A stretch of 64,000 bases of DNA from JAFDXJ01 sp039811225 (GCA_039811225.1 JBDHYG010000001.1:310001-374000); one strand, 5' to 3'. Shown: positions 34,075 through 43,273, counted from the first letter of the stretch. The notes: generated by a model from the sequence alone, not told the origin. Translations and numbers: made by a program.

Positions 34075-34650
34075 TTATTTATTTTCATTTGAGCTACCCC
34101 ATTGAAAAGAATCAATTGTAAAACCTGCCAGTTGCAGTATTCTATCCGTTACTGTATTGGTTAATTCTGAAATTGTTTGAGGCTGACTGTAAAATGATGG
34201 TGATGCCGGGCAAATGATACCACCTGCCAGCGTTACCAGTTCCATATTTTTAATATGAATTAACTGATACGGCATTTCCCGAATACCTAATATCAATTTC
34301 CTTCTTTCTTTCAACATCACATCGGCAGCCCGGGTGACCAGGTCATTGCTAATGCCCTGTGCAATTCTTCCCAATGTGCCCATACTACAGGGCAAAATGA
34401 TCATGCAATTATATTGAGCTGACCCGGATGCAAAAGGAGCCGAGAAATCATGCGTTTGATACAACGACAATCCCATGTTTTCATAATCCGTATTACCCAA
34501 TTCTGTTTTCCACACCTCTTTTGCATTTTGACTCATTACCACTGCCAGGCTTTCACATTGACCTGGTAACTGCTGTAATTTCTGCAGTAATTTGCGGGCA
34601 TAAATAGAACCACTGGCCCCGGAAATAGCAACAACGACTTTTTGGCTCAT
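34075..34650 (-). CDS. ubiX: flavin prenyltransferase
   Basis: This 191-residue UbiX-family enzyme makes prenylated FMN, the cofactor for UbiD-type decarboxylases. Seen: the N-terminal flavin/phosphate loop VAISGASGSIYARKLL near 6-21, FASGSAQYNCMIILPCSMGTLGRIA near 74-98, then RKLILGIREMPYQLIHIKNM near 115. The Glu/Arg set of the active site falls in these blocks. No ubiD gene is in this window. It lies 45 bases downstream of the Ldh-family gene on the same strand. Confidence 0.9.
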   Translation of the reverse strand: MSQKVVVAISGASGSIYARKLLQKLQQLPGQCESLAVVMSQNAKEVWKTELGNTDYENMGLSLYQTHDFSAPFASGSAQYNCMIILPCSMGTLGRIAQGISNDLVTRAADVMLKERRKLILGIREMPYQLIHIKNMELVTLAGGIICPASPSFYSQPQTISELTNTVTDRILQLAGFTIDSFQWGSSNENK

Positions 34651-34695
34651 TGTACTTTTTTATACTTGAATATTATTGAAAAGTTTTGTGATTAC

Positions 34696-35787
34696 CTAAG
34701 CCAGGCTTCCATCAAAAAAAACTATTTGCAATTTCTCCGCTACTTTTTTCAAATCATTATAGACATCATCAATAACCGGCACACCATCACGCTTCCTGTT
34801 TTCCTCCATTATTCTTTCCGGGTCACCGGGGATAAGTACTTTGTCAAAACCGGGTGCCGGTTTTGCCTGGCGCATCCGTTCTATCCAATGATCTATATGT
34901 TGAAAATATTCATCTGCAGGCCGGAATGCATCGATTCGCATAGCACCAAAGAAATGACCAAGACCTTTCCCCGGCATATTTTCGGGCATGGGCACATAGG
35001 CCGGAAAAGGAGGTACCCAGGGGCCATAGGAAGCGCCACTTAATACAGCACAAAAAATATCAACAATACTGCCCAAGGCATATCCTTTATGGCTTCCATG
35101 TACTTTATCACTTCCCAGTGGCAATAAGGAACCACCATTTTTTAATGCGTGTGCATCCTGTGTGGGCATACCCATTTTATCCTGCACCCATCCCGTGGGT
35201 GCCTCTTCCCGTTGCCGTTGTAAAATTTCTAATTTCCCGTTGGATGCAGTGGTAGTTGCAAAGTCGGCCACAAATGCCGGTTGTTTTTTAGCAGGTATGG
35301 CTACAGCAATTGGATTGGTGCCAAGCATTCTTTCGGTACTATATGTGGGCGCAACCAATGCACTGGCATTGGTCATAGCCATACCAATCATATCTTTTTC
35401 AAGCGCCATCATAGCGTGATAACCTGCAATGCCGAAATGATTACTGTTTTGTACACTTACCCAGCCGGTACCCACCTGTGCTGCTTTTTGAATAGCTATT
35501 TCCATTGCATACGGTGCCACCACGAGACCTAAACCACCATCGCCATCCACCACAGCCGTGGAAGGTGTCTCATGCAGGATGTGGATATTTGGCCGGGCCT
35601 TGATCCGGCCGGCTTCCCAAAGTCTTACATAGCCACTCAGCCGGGCTACACCATGACTGTCGATTCCCCGGCTATCTGCGGCAATCAATACTTTTGTAGC
35701 CTGCCGGGCAGCTTCCGGCGGGCAACCCATTTTTAGAAAAACCTGTTCCGTGAATTCAGAAAGTTCAGCAATAGTTAAGATATACAT
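34696..35787 (-). CDS. Ldh family oxidoreductase (malate/L-lactate dehydrogenase type)
   Basis: This NAD(P)-dependent 2-hydroxyacid dehydrogenase of about 363 residues belongs to the Ldh2/MDH2 family, with an unusual non-Rossmann fold. Seen: ADSRGIDSHGVARLSGYV near 38-55 (catalytic His), NSNHFGIAGYHAM near 114-126, and LGTNPIAVAIPA near 155-166. GSHKGYALGSIVDIFCAVLSGA near 222-243 follows. Substrate could be malate, lactate, ureidoglycolate or 2,3-diketogulonate; sequence alone does not decide. The start is the ATG at 35787 (MYILTIAELSEF). The frame extends to a TTG at 35814. Confidence 0.85.
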   Translation of the reverse strand: MYILTIAELSEFTEQVFLKMGCPPEAARQATKVLIAADSRGIDSHGVARLSGYVRLWEAGRIKARPNIHILHETPSTAVVDGDGGLGLVVAPYAMEIAIQKAAQVGTGWVSVQNSNHFGIAGYHAMMALEKDMIGMAMTNASALVAPTYSTERMLGTNPIAVAIPAKKQPAFVADFATTTASNGKLEILQRQREEAPTGWVQDKMGMPTQDAHALKNGGSLLPLGSDKVHGSHKGYALGSIVDIFCAVLSGASYGPWVPPFPAYVPMPENMPGKGLGHFFGAMRIDAFRPADEYFQHIDHWIERMRQAKPAPGFDKVLIPGDPERIMEENRKRDGVPVIDDVYNDLKKVAEKLQIVFFDGSLA

Positions 35788-35833
35788 ACCCGTATGTTTA
35801 TGCGATAGCTTCAAAAGTAATTCACTCCAATAA

Positions 35834-35865
35834 AAAAAGCAGCATTTTTACATACTGCTTTTTGC
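35834..35865 (-). terminator. rho-independent terminator after ssb
   Basis: On the minus strand AAAGCAG and CTGCTTT arms with a loop of about 12 bases are followed by a T tract. It lies about 20 bases past the ssb stop codon. Confidence 0.65.
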
Positions 35866-35885
35866 GATTTCTTTTTTCAAAAAAA

Positions 35886-36302
35886 TCAAAATGGTAAATC
35901 ATCTGAACTGTCACCTGCACTGTCAGCGGGTGCAAATGAAGGTGCATTGCGTTCTTCCGGGTATGGAGGCGCCTCGCCGCCACTTCCTTTATTCCCTAAT
36001 AACTGAACTGATGAAACACGTAAGGTTAAAGAAGCCCCTTGCCGGCCATCTTGAGTTGAATAGGTACGAATATCCGGCGTACCTTCGACATATACCTGTG
36101 TTCCTTTTTTAAGATAGGGAGCAACTGCCGTGCGATCGGTCCAGTAAGCACATTCAACCCAAATCGTTTTATCTTTTTGGATTCCCTGTGCATCTTTAAA
36201 TTTTTCTGTGTGTGCCACACTGAAATTCATAACTGTTTTACCATTTACTGAATTTACCACACAATCTTTACCAAGATTGCCAATTACCTGAAGCCTGATC
36301 AT
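35886..36302 (-). CDS. ssb: single-stranded DNA-binding protein
   Basis: This SSB protein of about 138 residues coats single-stranded DNA in replication and repair. The N-terminal OB fold begins MIRLQVIGNLGKDCVVN, followed by FSVAHTEKF, IWVECAYWTDRTA and VYVEGTPDI. The linker is Gly/Pro rich, and the acidic tip ends DSSDDLPF, the partner-binding tail. I choose the ATG at 36302, which begins the conserved strand, over the upstream in-frame one at 36347. It has its own terminator and may be one of several SSB paralogs in the genome. Confidence 0.92.
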   Translation of the reverse strand: MIRLQVIGNLGKDCVVNSVNGKTVMNFSVAHTEKFKDAQGIQKDKTIWVECAYWTDRTAVAPYLKKGTQVYVEGTPDIRTYSTQDGRQGASLTLRVSSVQLLGNKGSGGEAPPYPEERNAPSFAPADSAGDSSDDLPF

Positions 36303-36431
36303 TTCTTTAAATTTTAGTGTATTACAAGATAAAAAATAAAATCCCAAAAAACAATAGTACTGGATTTTTAAACGTAAAAAATTTTTTTATTAATTTCAGG
36401 TTTCTATTTTTAAAATAAAGTCTGATTTTTT

Positions 36432-38171
36432 ATGGGAAAACTTGAAATCAAAAAGCAGCCAAAAAAGTATGATGCCGTTATAGTTGGTTCCGGTGCCGGC
36501 GGCGGAATGGCAGCCTACATTTTAGCGAAAGCAGGATTAAAAGTATGCCTGCTCGAAGCGGGTCCGAATTATGATCCGGCCATCAATTCTTCCCAATTAA
36601 AAAATCCCTGGGATTCTCCCCGTCGTGGTGCCAGTACTAAATTTCGTCCCTTTGGAGATTTTGACGGTTGCTTTTGGGGTTGGGAAATAGACGGGGAACC
36701 TTATACCCATGCCAATGGTACCAAATGGGAATGGTGGCGTGCCCGCATGGTAGGTGGCCGGACTAATCATTGGGGGCGCATTTCATTACGGTTTGGCCCA
36801 AAAGATTTTAAACGAAAAAGCATTGATGGCCTGGGTGAAGACTGGCCAATTACTTATGAAGAAATCAAACCCTTTTATGACCGGGTAGAAACCCTGATTG
36901 GTGTCTTTGGTACAAATGAAGGTTTGCCCAATGATCCGGATGGCATGTTTTTGCCTCCTCCGAAACCCCGGTTACATGAATTGATGATTAAGAAATCCGG
37001 CAATAGCCTGAATATCCCGGTGATCCCATCCCGCTTATCCATTTTGACAAAAAAAATAAATGATGAACGGGGAGCCTGCTTTTTTTGTGCACAATGTAAC
37101 AGAAGCTGCAAGGTGTATGGCGATTTTTCTTCTTCTTCTGTTTTGGTAAAACCCGCCTTGGCCACAGGGAACCTTGATTTATATACCAATGCGATGGTAC
37201 GGGAAGTAATGACAGATAAAGAAGGTAAAGCAACCGGTGTATCATATATTGAAAAACAAAGTTTACAAGAATACCAGGTAGAAGGCCGTGTCATTATCTT
37301 GGCAGCCAGCGCTTGTGAAAGTGCGCGTTTATTATTGAATTCCAAATCTACACGGCATCCCAATGGCCTGGCCAATTCCAGTGATGTGGTGGGCCGATAC
37401 CTGCACGATTCCACCGGGGCCGGCCTGGGTGGTGTAATTCCTGCTTTATTTGATCGTAAGCGATATAATGAAGATGGTGTAGGTGGTATGCATGTATATA
37501 CTCCCTGGTGGCTGGACAATAAAAAACTTGATTTCCCAAGAGGCTATCATATAGAATATTGGGGAGGTATGGAACAGCCGGCTTATGGTTTTGGTTTTGG
37601 CATGGAAAATCTCAACGGAAAATTCCCGGTACATGGAAAAGTAAAAGAAGCCGGTGGTTATGGAAAATCATTAAAAGAAGACGTGCGTTTTTTTTATGGC
37701 GCCAATGTGGGCATGGCAGGCCGCGGAGAAGCTGTTGCTAAAAGAGAAAATTATTGCGAAATTGATCCATCTGTGGTTGATAAATTTGGTATCCCGGTAT
37801 TACGCTTCAATACTACCTGGAGCGATTACGAGATTAAACAGGCAAAACATATGCAGGAAACATTCAAAGAGATCATGCATAATATGGGTGCTGTCATTAC
37901 CTGGGGCGGTGATAATGGACCGGAAAATAATTATGGCCTGCAAAATCCCGGAAATATTATACATGAAGCAGGTACCGTACGGATGGGAAATGATCCGAAA
38001 AATTTTGCATTGAACAAATGGAGCCAGGCGCATGATTGCAAAAATGTTTTCTGTGTGGATGGTGGCCAGTTCCCCTCCCAGGCCGATAAAAATATCACCC
38101 TGACAATCCTTGCTTTATCCATGCGGGCCAGTGAATACATCATTGATCAAATGAAAAAGCAAGCATTGTAA
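36432..38171 (+). CDS. GMC-type oxidoreductase with a Cys4 cluster
   Basis: This 579-residue flavoprotein of the GMC family oxidises sugar or alcohol substrates. The FAD-binding motif VIVGSGAGGGMAAYILAKAGLKVCLLEAG lies near 16-44. GGRTNHWGRISLRFGP is near 112-127. The C-terminal GMC_oxred_C region includes HEAGTVRMGNDPK near 514. Residues C216, C219, C222 and C226 (CFFCAQCNRSC) form a C-x2-C-x2-C-x3-C cluster that could hold an iron-sulfur center. It has no signal peptide of its own. The next gene, 24 bases on, is its small subunit partner, so export by hitchhiking on the partner is likely. Confidence 0.88.
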   Translation: MGKLEIKKQPKKYDAVIVGSGAGGGMAAYILAKAGLKVCLLEAGPNYDPAINSSQLKNPWDSPRRGASTKFRPFGDFDGCFWGWEIDGEPYTHANGTKWEWWRARMVGGRTNHWGRISLRFGPKDFKRKSIDGLGEDWPITYEEIKPFYDRVETLIGVFGTNEGLPNDPDGMFLPPPKPRLHELMIKKSGNSLNIPVIPSRLSILTKKINDERGACFFCAQCNRSCKVYGDFSSSSVLVKPALATGNLDLYTNAMVREVMTDKEGKATGVSYIEKQSLQEYQVEGRVIILAASACESARLLLNSKSTRHPNGLANSSDVVGRYLHDSTGAGLGGVIPALFDRKRYNEDGVGGMHVYTPWWLDNKKLDFPRGYHIEYWGGMEQPAYGFGFGMENLNGKFPVHGKVKEAGGYGKSLKEDVRFFYGANVGMAGRGEAVAKRENYCEIDPSVVDKFGIPVLRFNTTWSDYEIKQAKHMQETFKEIMHNMGAVITWGGDNGPENNYGLQNPGNIIHEAGTVRMGNDPKNFALNKWSQAHDCKNVFCVDGGQFPSQADKNITLTILALSMRASEYIIDQMKKQAL

Positions 38172-38201
38172 TCGACAATTTCAATTTTAAAAACATTGTT
38201 T

Positions 38202-38867
38202 ATGGACAGGAGAAAATCAATTAAAGCCATTGCGCTGGGTACAGTATCCACCGGTATTCTTTTAGAAGCATGCAAAACGGAACCCGGTAAAGAGGTGACC
38301 AAAAAAGAAACTACTACGGATGCACATGCCGACCGAATGGCGGAAGAGATTGAGTATAATGAAAAAGTCGCTGCCATGCACTTTTTTACAGCAGATGAAA
38401 TGGCAACCATCCGTCTCCTGGCAGATATCATTATACCCAAAGATGAGATCAGTGGAAGTGCTACCGAAGCCGGTGTTCCGGAGTTTATAGATTTTATCGC
38501 GAATGATATGCCCGATCATCAAGTTCCGATGCGTGGTGGGTTACGCTGGCTGGATATTGAATGCCTGAACCGGTATAACAATGCTTTTAAAGATTGTACA
38601 CCAGCACAGCAAACAGAAATTGTAGATGCAATTGCTTATCCCAAAAAAGCGGCCCCTGAATTACAACAAGGCGTTGCGTTTTTTAACCGTATGCGCAATT
38701 TAACCGTTACCGGTTTTTTTACTTCAGAAATGGGTGTAAAAGATATTGGTTATGCCGGTAACAAACCCAATCAATGGAATGGGGTACCCGATGATGTTTT
38801 AAAACAATACAATATGGCATATACAGAAAAAGAATTGAAAGAATGTATCAGTTTTGATAAAGCCTGA
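38202..38867 (+). CDS. gluconate 2-dehydrogenase subunit 3-type protein
   Basis: This protein of about 221 residues belongs to the gluconate 2-dehydrogenase small-subunit family. The N-terminus RRKSIKAIALGTVSTGILLEAC has a Tat-like twin Arg and a Cys at the lipobox position, so it is an exported lipoprotein. The mature domain carries FTADEMATIRLLADIIIPKD near 57-76 and GVPEFIDFI near 90. In partner GMC enzymes such as glucoside 3-dehydrogenase this subunit carries the large subunit across the membrane. I take the ATG at 38202 over the TTG at 38196. A terminator follows. Confidence 0.85.
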   Translation: MDRRKSIKAIALGTVSTGILLEACKTEPGKEVTKKETTTDAHADRMAEEIEYNEKVAAMHFFTADEMATIRLLADIIIPKDEISGSATEAGVPEFIDFIANDMPDHQVPMRGGLRWLDIECLNRYNNAFKDCTPAQQTEIVDAIAYPKKAAPELQQGVAFFNRMRNLTVTGFFTSEMGVKDIGYAGNKPNQWNGVPDDVLKQYNMAYTEKELKECISFDKA

Positions 38868-38879
38868 GTAAAAAAAGAG

Positions 38880-38911
38880 AAGGCTACCTGCCATCCAGGT
38901 AGCCTTTTATT
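38880..38911. terminator. bidirectional terminator between the dehydrogenase pair and rplY
   Basis: Arms AAGGCTACCTG (38880-38890) and CAGGTAGCCTT (38896-38906) form an 11-base-pair hairpin. It has a T tract on the plus-strand side and an A run (T on the minus strand) on the other, so it can stop both converging transcripts. Confidence 0.85.
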
Positions 38912-38927
38912 TTTCCTGTATTGTAAT

Positions 38928-39563
38928 TTATTTTTTCTTCTCTTCTTTCGCAGGTGCAGCTGCTGCCGGAGCTGTTGCTGCAGGTGCAGCGGATGCCGCA
39001 CTGGCTTCTTCCTGTTTAAGTTGTCTTGTCATCACTACAGAAGCTACGGGAATCCTGGGTGAATTTAAAATTTCCATATCCTTCACTTGGATATCCTGGA
39101 TACGAATGTTACCATTTAATTCCAGTTCGGTAATATCCACTTCGATATTTTCTACCAGGTTTTTCGGCAAGGTTTTTACACGAATAGAATTGATCTTGGT
39201 TACAAGTTTACCCCCTTCTTTCACGCCCTTTGAAGTTCCCGTAAACTTAAGAGGGAGAGAGGCTTTCACCTTTTTGTCTTCTACCAATTCAAGTAAATCA
39301 ATATGACTCAATGCATCTGAAACTTTATCAAACTGTAAATCTTTCAGGATGCAGCGATAAGATTTTCCTTCGATATTGATTTGTGCCAATTGAAATTCTC
39401 CGGTATAAACCAAGGGCTTAAAAGCGCTTGCCGGGGCATAGAAGGAAACTTCTTCAGGGCCGCCATAAATTACACCAGGCACATTTTTCTGAGAGCGAAT
39501 TTGGCGGGTGGCTCTTTTCCCGGTTTCGGTCCTCAGATGACCTTCGATCGTAATTGTTTTCAT
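38928..39563 (-). CDS. rplY: 50S ribosomal protein L25 (general stress protein Ctc form)
   Basis: This L25/Ctc protein of about 211 residues binds 5S rRNA. The N-terminal L25 domain starts MKTITIEGHLRTETGKRATRQIR and contains the VPGVIYGGPEEV block near 27-38. The C-terminal TL5-like domain holds LVENIEVDITELELNGNIRI near 135-154, followed by an Ala/Pro/Lys-rich tail (AAPAATAPAAAAPAKEEKKK). I choose the ATG at 39563 because it gives the conserved N-terminus. It lies 28 bases after prs on the same strand, a common pairing. Confidence 0.92.
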   Translation of the reverse strand: MKTITIEGHLRTETGKRATRQIRSQKNVPGVIYGGPEEVSFYAPASAFKPLVYTGEFQLAQINIEGKSYRCILKDLQFDKVSDALSHIDLLELVEDKKVKASLPLKFTGTSKGVKEGGKLVTKINSIRVKTLPKNLVENIEVDITELELNGNIRIQDIQVKDMEILNSPRIPVASVVMTRQLKQEEASAASAAPAATAPAAAAPAKEEKKK

Positions 39564-39591
39564 TTGTTTGTATTTATTTAAAATCTTTACC

Positions 39592-40545
39592 CTATCGTTT
39601 TTCCCGCATTTGGGAATGAACAAACAGGCTGGTTATACTTTTATTTTCATATGCATTCCGTATGGCTATAGCAAAAAGCTCCGCCACAGTGACTACCCTG
39701 ATCTTTGAACTTGCCTGCTTCATCGGGATGGTATCACAGACAACCATTTCTTCCAACACACTGTTCTCAATATTCTCGTATGCCTTTCCACTCAACACCG
39801 GGTGTGTACAAAATGCCCGGATAGACCTGGCTCCTTTCTCTTTTAAAAGAGCGGCTGCTTTAGCCAATGTACTCCCGGTATCACAAATATCATCAATGAG
39901 CACTATGTCTTTATCCGTAACATCACCTATCACCACCATGCTCGCAATTTCATTCGCCCGTTTCCGGTGTTTATCACAAATAACCATTTCGGCATTGAAA
40001 TAACTGGCAATTTCCCTCACCCGATTCGTACTTCCCACGTCAGGGGCCGCAAAGGTAAGGTTTTCCAGGTTCAATTGCTCAATATATGGGATAAAAATAG
40101 CTGAGCTATCCAGGTGGTCTACCGGGATTTCAAAAAAGCCCTGGATCTGGGGAGCATGCAAATCCATGGTTATCACGCGGGTAGCTCCAGCCGATTCCAG
40201 TAAAGTAGCTACCAGTTTGGACCCGATAGCTACACGGGGTTTATCTTTCCTGTCCTGGCGGGCATACCCGTAATAGGGAATAACGGCAATAATCTTATAG
40301 GCACTGGCCCTTTTGGCCGCATCAATCATAAGTAAGAGCTCCATCAGGTTTTCTGCGGGTGAAAAAGTACTTTGAACCAGGAACACATAGTCTCCCCGGA
40401 TACTTTCGAGAAAAACTGGTTGGATTTCTCCATCACTGAATTTTTGAATATTTACTTTTCCCAATGTGGCGCCAAATTCATTGGCAATTTTAGCAGCAAG
40501 CTCTTTTGATCCTGTGCCGGAAAAAATTTTTACTGACGGGCTCAT
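39592..40545 (-). CDS. prs: ribose-phosphate pyrophosphokinase
   Basis: This 317-residue enzyme makes phosphoribosyl pyrophosphate from ribose 5-phosphate and ATP for nucleotides, His and Trp. Seen: KIFSGTGSKELAAKIA near 6-21, YYGYARQDRKDKPR near 92-105, and the PRPP/metal motif VITMDLHAPQIQGFFEIPVDHL near 128-149. The phosphoribosyl loop DIVLIDDICDTGSTLAKAA is near 215-233. Class I PRS length and intact. A TATCTTCG -7-like box on the minus strand at 40563-40570 lies 17 bases upstream of the ATG. Confidence 0.94.
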   Translation of the reverse strand: MSPSVKIFSGTGSKELAAKIANEFGATLGKVNIQKFSDGEIQPVFLESIRGDYVFLVQSTFSPAENLMELLLMIDAAKRASAYKIIAVIPYYGYARQDRKDKPRVAIGSKLVATLLESAGATRVITMDLHAPQIQGFFEIPVDHLDSSAIFIPYIEQLNLENLTFAAPDVGSTNRVREIASYFNAEMVICDKHRKRANEIASMVVIGDVTDKDIVLIDDICDTGSTLAKAAALLKEKGARSIRAFCTHPVLSGKAYENIENSVLEEMVVCDTIPMKQASSKIRVVTVAELFAIAIRNAYENKSITSLFVHSQMREKR

Positions 40546-40616
40546 AAAATATTTATAAGGCGCGAAGATAAAAAAACAGGAAAGAATTTGTATTTTATGG
40601 AAAATTAATTATCAAC

Positions 40617-41306
40617 ATGGCACATGCATCTATCAAAAATTGGTCAGTAGAAGACAGGCCCCGGGAAAAAATGGCCTTAAAAGGGAAAGAAGCCCTTAGT
40701 GCGGCCGAACTCATCGCCATACTCATTAATAATGGTACTGCTAATCAATCTGCACTTGATGTAGCCAGGCATTTGCTACAAGCCGTCCAGGATGACCTGA
40801 ATATGCTTAGTAAAATGTCTGCCCGGGAAATCATGCGCCTGAAAATTAAAGGAATTGGCGAAGCAAAAGCCATAACAGTCGCAGCTGCACTGGAACTAGG
40901 CTCACGCCGTGATATGTCGGCAAGGAAAATAGACCGGATTCAAAAAAGTACAGATGTTGCCTATTACCTGCAATCAAAATTGCAGTACAAAAAACACGAG
41001 GTGTTCGCTGTATTGTACCTCAACCGGGCCAATAAAATCAATCATTTTGAAATTGTCAGTGAAGGGGGTATTACCGGTACAGTGGCCGACCCACGTATCA
41101 TTTTTAAAAAAGCCCTGGAATATGATGCAGTCAATCTCATCTTATGTCATAATCATCCGAGCGGAAACCTGCGGCCAAGTACTGCCGATGAAGCGCTTAC
41201 CAAAAAATTAAAGTCTGCTGCGAGCCACCTGGATATCCAGATCCTGGATCATATTATTGTTAGCGATGAAGGGTATTTCAGCTTTGCCGATGAAGGAATT
41301 TTATAA
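40617..41306 (+). CDS. radC: RadC-family MPN/JAB domain protein
   Basis: This 229-residue protein is of the RadC family. N-terminal helix-hairpin-helix region (IMRLKIKGIGEAKAITVAAALELG near 64-87) and C-terminal JAB/MPN metalloprotease-like domain. Zinc ligands appear in HNHPSGNLRPSTAD near 178-191. Named a DNA-repair protein historically, but the biochemical function is unclear; many RadC proteins ride on mobile elements, though here it is chromosomal and close to prs (divergent). Its stop is 3 bases from the LD-carboxypeptidase stop (convergent). Confidence 0.9.
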   Translation: MAHASIKNWSVEDRPREKMALKGKEALSAAELIAILINNGTANQSALDVARHLLQAVQDDLNMLSKMSAREIMRLKIKGIGEAKAITVAAALELGSRRDMSARKIDRIQKSTDVAYYLQSKLQYKKHEVFAVLYLNRANKINHFEIVSEGGITGTVADPRIIFKKALEYDAVNLILCHNHPSGNLRPSTADEALTKKLKSAASHLDIQILDHIIVSDEGYFSFADEGIL

Positions 41307-41309
41307 ATA

Positions 41310-42221
41310 TCAACCTCGTATTTCAACAAGTTTCACTGCATATTTTTTGACCTCAAGGCTATGTAATACACCGTGCTTCAAAGCCACATTGGCATGGGTA
41401 TGCCCAACTGGGAAATCAAAGCAAACCGGGTAACTATATCCGGCCACATGTTCTTTAATGATTTCTTCCACCGATTTCCCAAACGGCAATTTGGTGTCTT
41501 TCATTCCACTGAAACTGCCAATAATTAAACCGGCTAACTGTGCCAGCAGGTTGCTACGTTTTAATTGTACTAACATCCTGTCAATATGATAAATATATTC
41601 ATCAATATCTTCGAGGAAGAGAATTTTATTTTTTAGGTTCATGGTGGAAGGTGTTGCCAGCAGATGAGTAAGTAGGGAAAGATTACCCCCTACTAACGCC
41701 CCCTCAGCAATCCCCGTTTTATTAGAAATAGATGATGTATATGTATAAACCATTTTTTCGCCTGTAAGCGCTTTGTGTATCGTTGCTACATAAGCGGCCC
41801 CATTTACATCATTAAAGGCACCGGCCATAGGTGCATGTAAAGAAGCTATATGAAAATTTCGAAATACATGGGCATGTAAAACGGTGATATCACTATACCC
41901 AATCAGCCATTTGGGATATTTTTTAAACCTAGCAAAATTTAGGTTATCAATGATCCTGCTTACTCCGTATCCGCCACGGGCGCATAAGATGGCATGTATA
42001 TCAGGGTCATCTAACATTAGTTGCAAATCTGTGCAACGCTCTTCATCATTGCCGGAAAAATAACTGCTTCTTTTGCCCAGCGTCTTCCCGCAATTGACCT
42101 GAAAACCCCAGGCTTGTAGTTGATGAATGCAATTTTCAATTTTTGATAATGGCATCGACCCGGCAGGACATACAATACCTATCGTTTGACTTGGTTTTAA
42201 GTAAGGAGGGATCTTGATCAT
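41310..42221 (-). CDS. LD-carboxypeptidase (S66), no export signal
   Basis: This 303-residue S66 serine peptidase is related to LdcA, which removes the terminal D-Ala from tetrapeptide in murein recycling. Seen: the N-terminal IGIVCPAGSMPLSKIE near 14-29, CARGGYGVSRIIDNL near 79-93, and the nucleophile region IGYSDITVLHAHVF near 104-117 (Ser of GYSD). LFLEDIDEYIYHIDRM lies near 199-214 (Glu) and GHTHANVALKHG near 279-290 (His). It has no signal peptide, so it is probably cytoplasmic. It overlaps the paralog upstream by 4 bases, so the two are co-translated. Confidence 0.88.
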   Translation of the reverse strand: MIKIPPYLKPSQTIGIVCPAGSMPLSKIENCIHQLQAWGFQVNCGKTLGKRSSYFSGNDEERCTDLQLMLDDPDIHAILCARGGYGVSRIIDNLNFARFKKYPKWLIGYSDITVLHAHVFRNFHIASLHAPMAGAFNDVNGAAYVATIHKALTGEKMVYTYTSSISNKTGIAEGALVGGNLSLLTHLLATPSTMNLKNKILFLEDIDEYIYHIDRMLVQLKRSNLLAQLAGLIIGSFSGMKDTKLPFGKSVEEIIKEHVAGYSYPVCFDFPVGHTHANVALKHGVLHSLEVKKYAVKLVEIRG

Positions 42222-43273
42222 ACTGCTTCAATTAGCGAACAGTTATTGTCAGAAACGGTTAAGAGATGTTTTATACCATGCTTCAATGCAAAATTATTTT
42301 TTTGATGGCCAACCGGGAAATCAAAACAAACCGGGTAATTATATTCCTTCATTTTTTCCAGCACGATATCTTCCAGTGTTTTGCCAAATTCCTCACCGGC
42401 ATCATCTGGCTTTATTTTAAATCCTCCGAGGATCAGGCCAGCGAGGTTCTCCAACCGCCCCGATCGTTTCAGGTTCCAAAACATTCGATCAATACTATAT
42501 AAATATTCACCGGTATCTTCCAGGAATAAAAGCGCCTGATCAGGAACCAGGGACGATTTGCTGCCATATAAAGATTCCAGTGTTTTAAAATTTCCACCAA
42601 TTAACGGGCCTTCGGCCTTTCCCAATTTATTGCGGACATTAAAGGGTATCGCATAATTTATTTTTGCTCCAAATAATGCATCCCGTATAGATAAAATTGT
42701 TTCCTGTTGCTGGCTGTCAGCTTGTGCAAAGACATCCGGAAAACTATTACACATTTTAGAATGAATAGAAGCCATTTTAAAATTCTGGTAAACATGATTA
42801 TGCAAAACGGTTATATCGCTGAAACCGATTAACCACTTTGGCTTTTTTATAAATTTTGAGAAATCGAGGCGGTCAATGATTCGTATAAGGCCATATCCAC
42901 CCCGCGCACACATAATAGCCTGAACCTGGTCATCATCCAACATGGCCTGTAAATCAGCCACTCTTTGTTCATCGGTACCGGCAAAAGTAAAATCCCGTTG
43001 ACCGATGGTGGCACCGATTTTACATTGCAAGCCCCAGGATTTCATTTCCGTCACTGCTGGTAAGATCTCTTCCGGCAGGATATAGCCAGCCGGGGCCGTT
43101 ATACCTATGGTATCACCGGCTTTCAAATAAGGCGGCTTTGAGGTGATCGGTTTGTTTTGTAATAGATCATCCTGTATTCCGGTTTGCTTATATGGTATCA
43201 TTGATTTTGCAAAAAAAGGCTGCAATGCAGCGCCGGCAAGGGTAATCGATCGTATAAACTTCTTTCTTCTCAT
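42218..43273 (-). CDS. LD-carboxypeptidase (S66), exported paralog
   Basis: This 351-residue S66 peptidase is a paralog of the neighbouring gene. It has a basic N-terminus (MRRKKFIRS) followed by a hydrophobic stretch (ITLAGAALQPFFA), which looks like a signal sequence. The catalytic blocks match: CARGGYGLIRIIDRL, IGFSDITVLHNHVY, LFLEDTGEYLYSIDRMF and GHQKNNFALKHG. It likely acts on murein peptides in the periplasm, while its partner acts inside. First gene of the pair. Confidence 0.85.
   Translation of the reverse strand: MRRKKFIRSITLAGAALQPFFAKSMIPYKQTGIQDDLLQNKPITSKPPYLKAGDTIGITAPAGYILPEEILPAVTEMKSWGLQCKIGATIGQRDFTFAGTDEQRVADLQAMLDDDQVQAIMCARGGYGLIRIIDRLDFSKFIKKPKWLIGFSDITVLHNHVYQNFKMASIHSKMCNSFPDVFAQADSQQQETILSIRDALFGAKINYAIPFNVRNKLGKAEGPLIGGNFKTLESLYGSKSSLVPDQALLFLEDTGEYLYSIDRMFWNLKRSGRLENLAGLILGGFKIKPDDAGEEFGKTLEDIVLEKMKEYNYPVCFDFPVGHQKNNFALKHGIKHLLTVSDNNCSLIEAV

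Noticed and set aside
36875..37519. 214-residue open frame on the minus strand
   Set aside because: It is antisense to the well-supported GMC oxidoreductase and has low-complexity, Cys/Arg-rich content typical of shadow frames.
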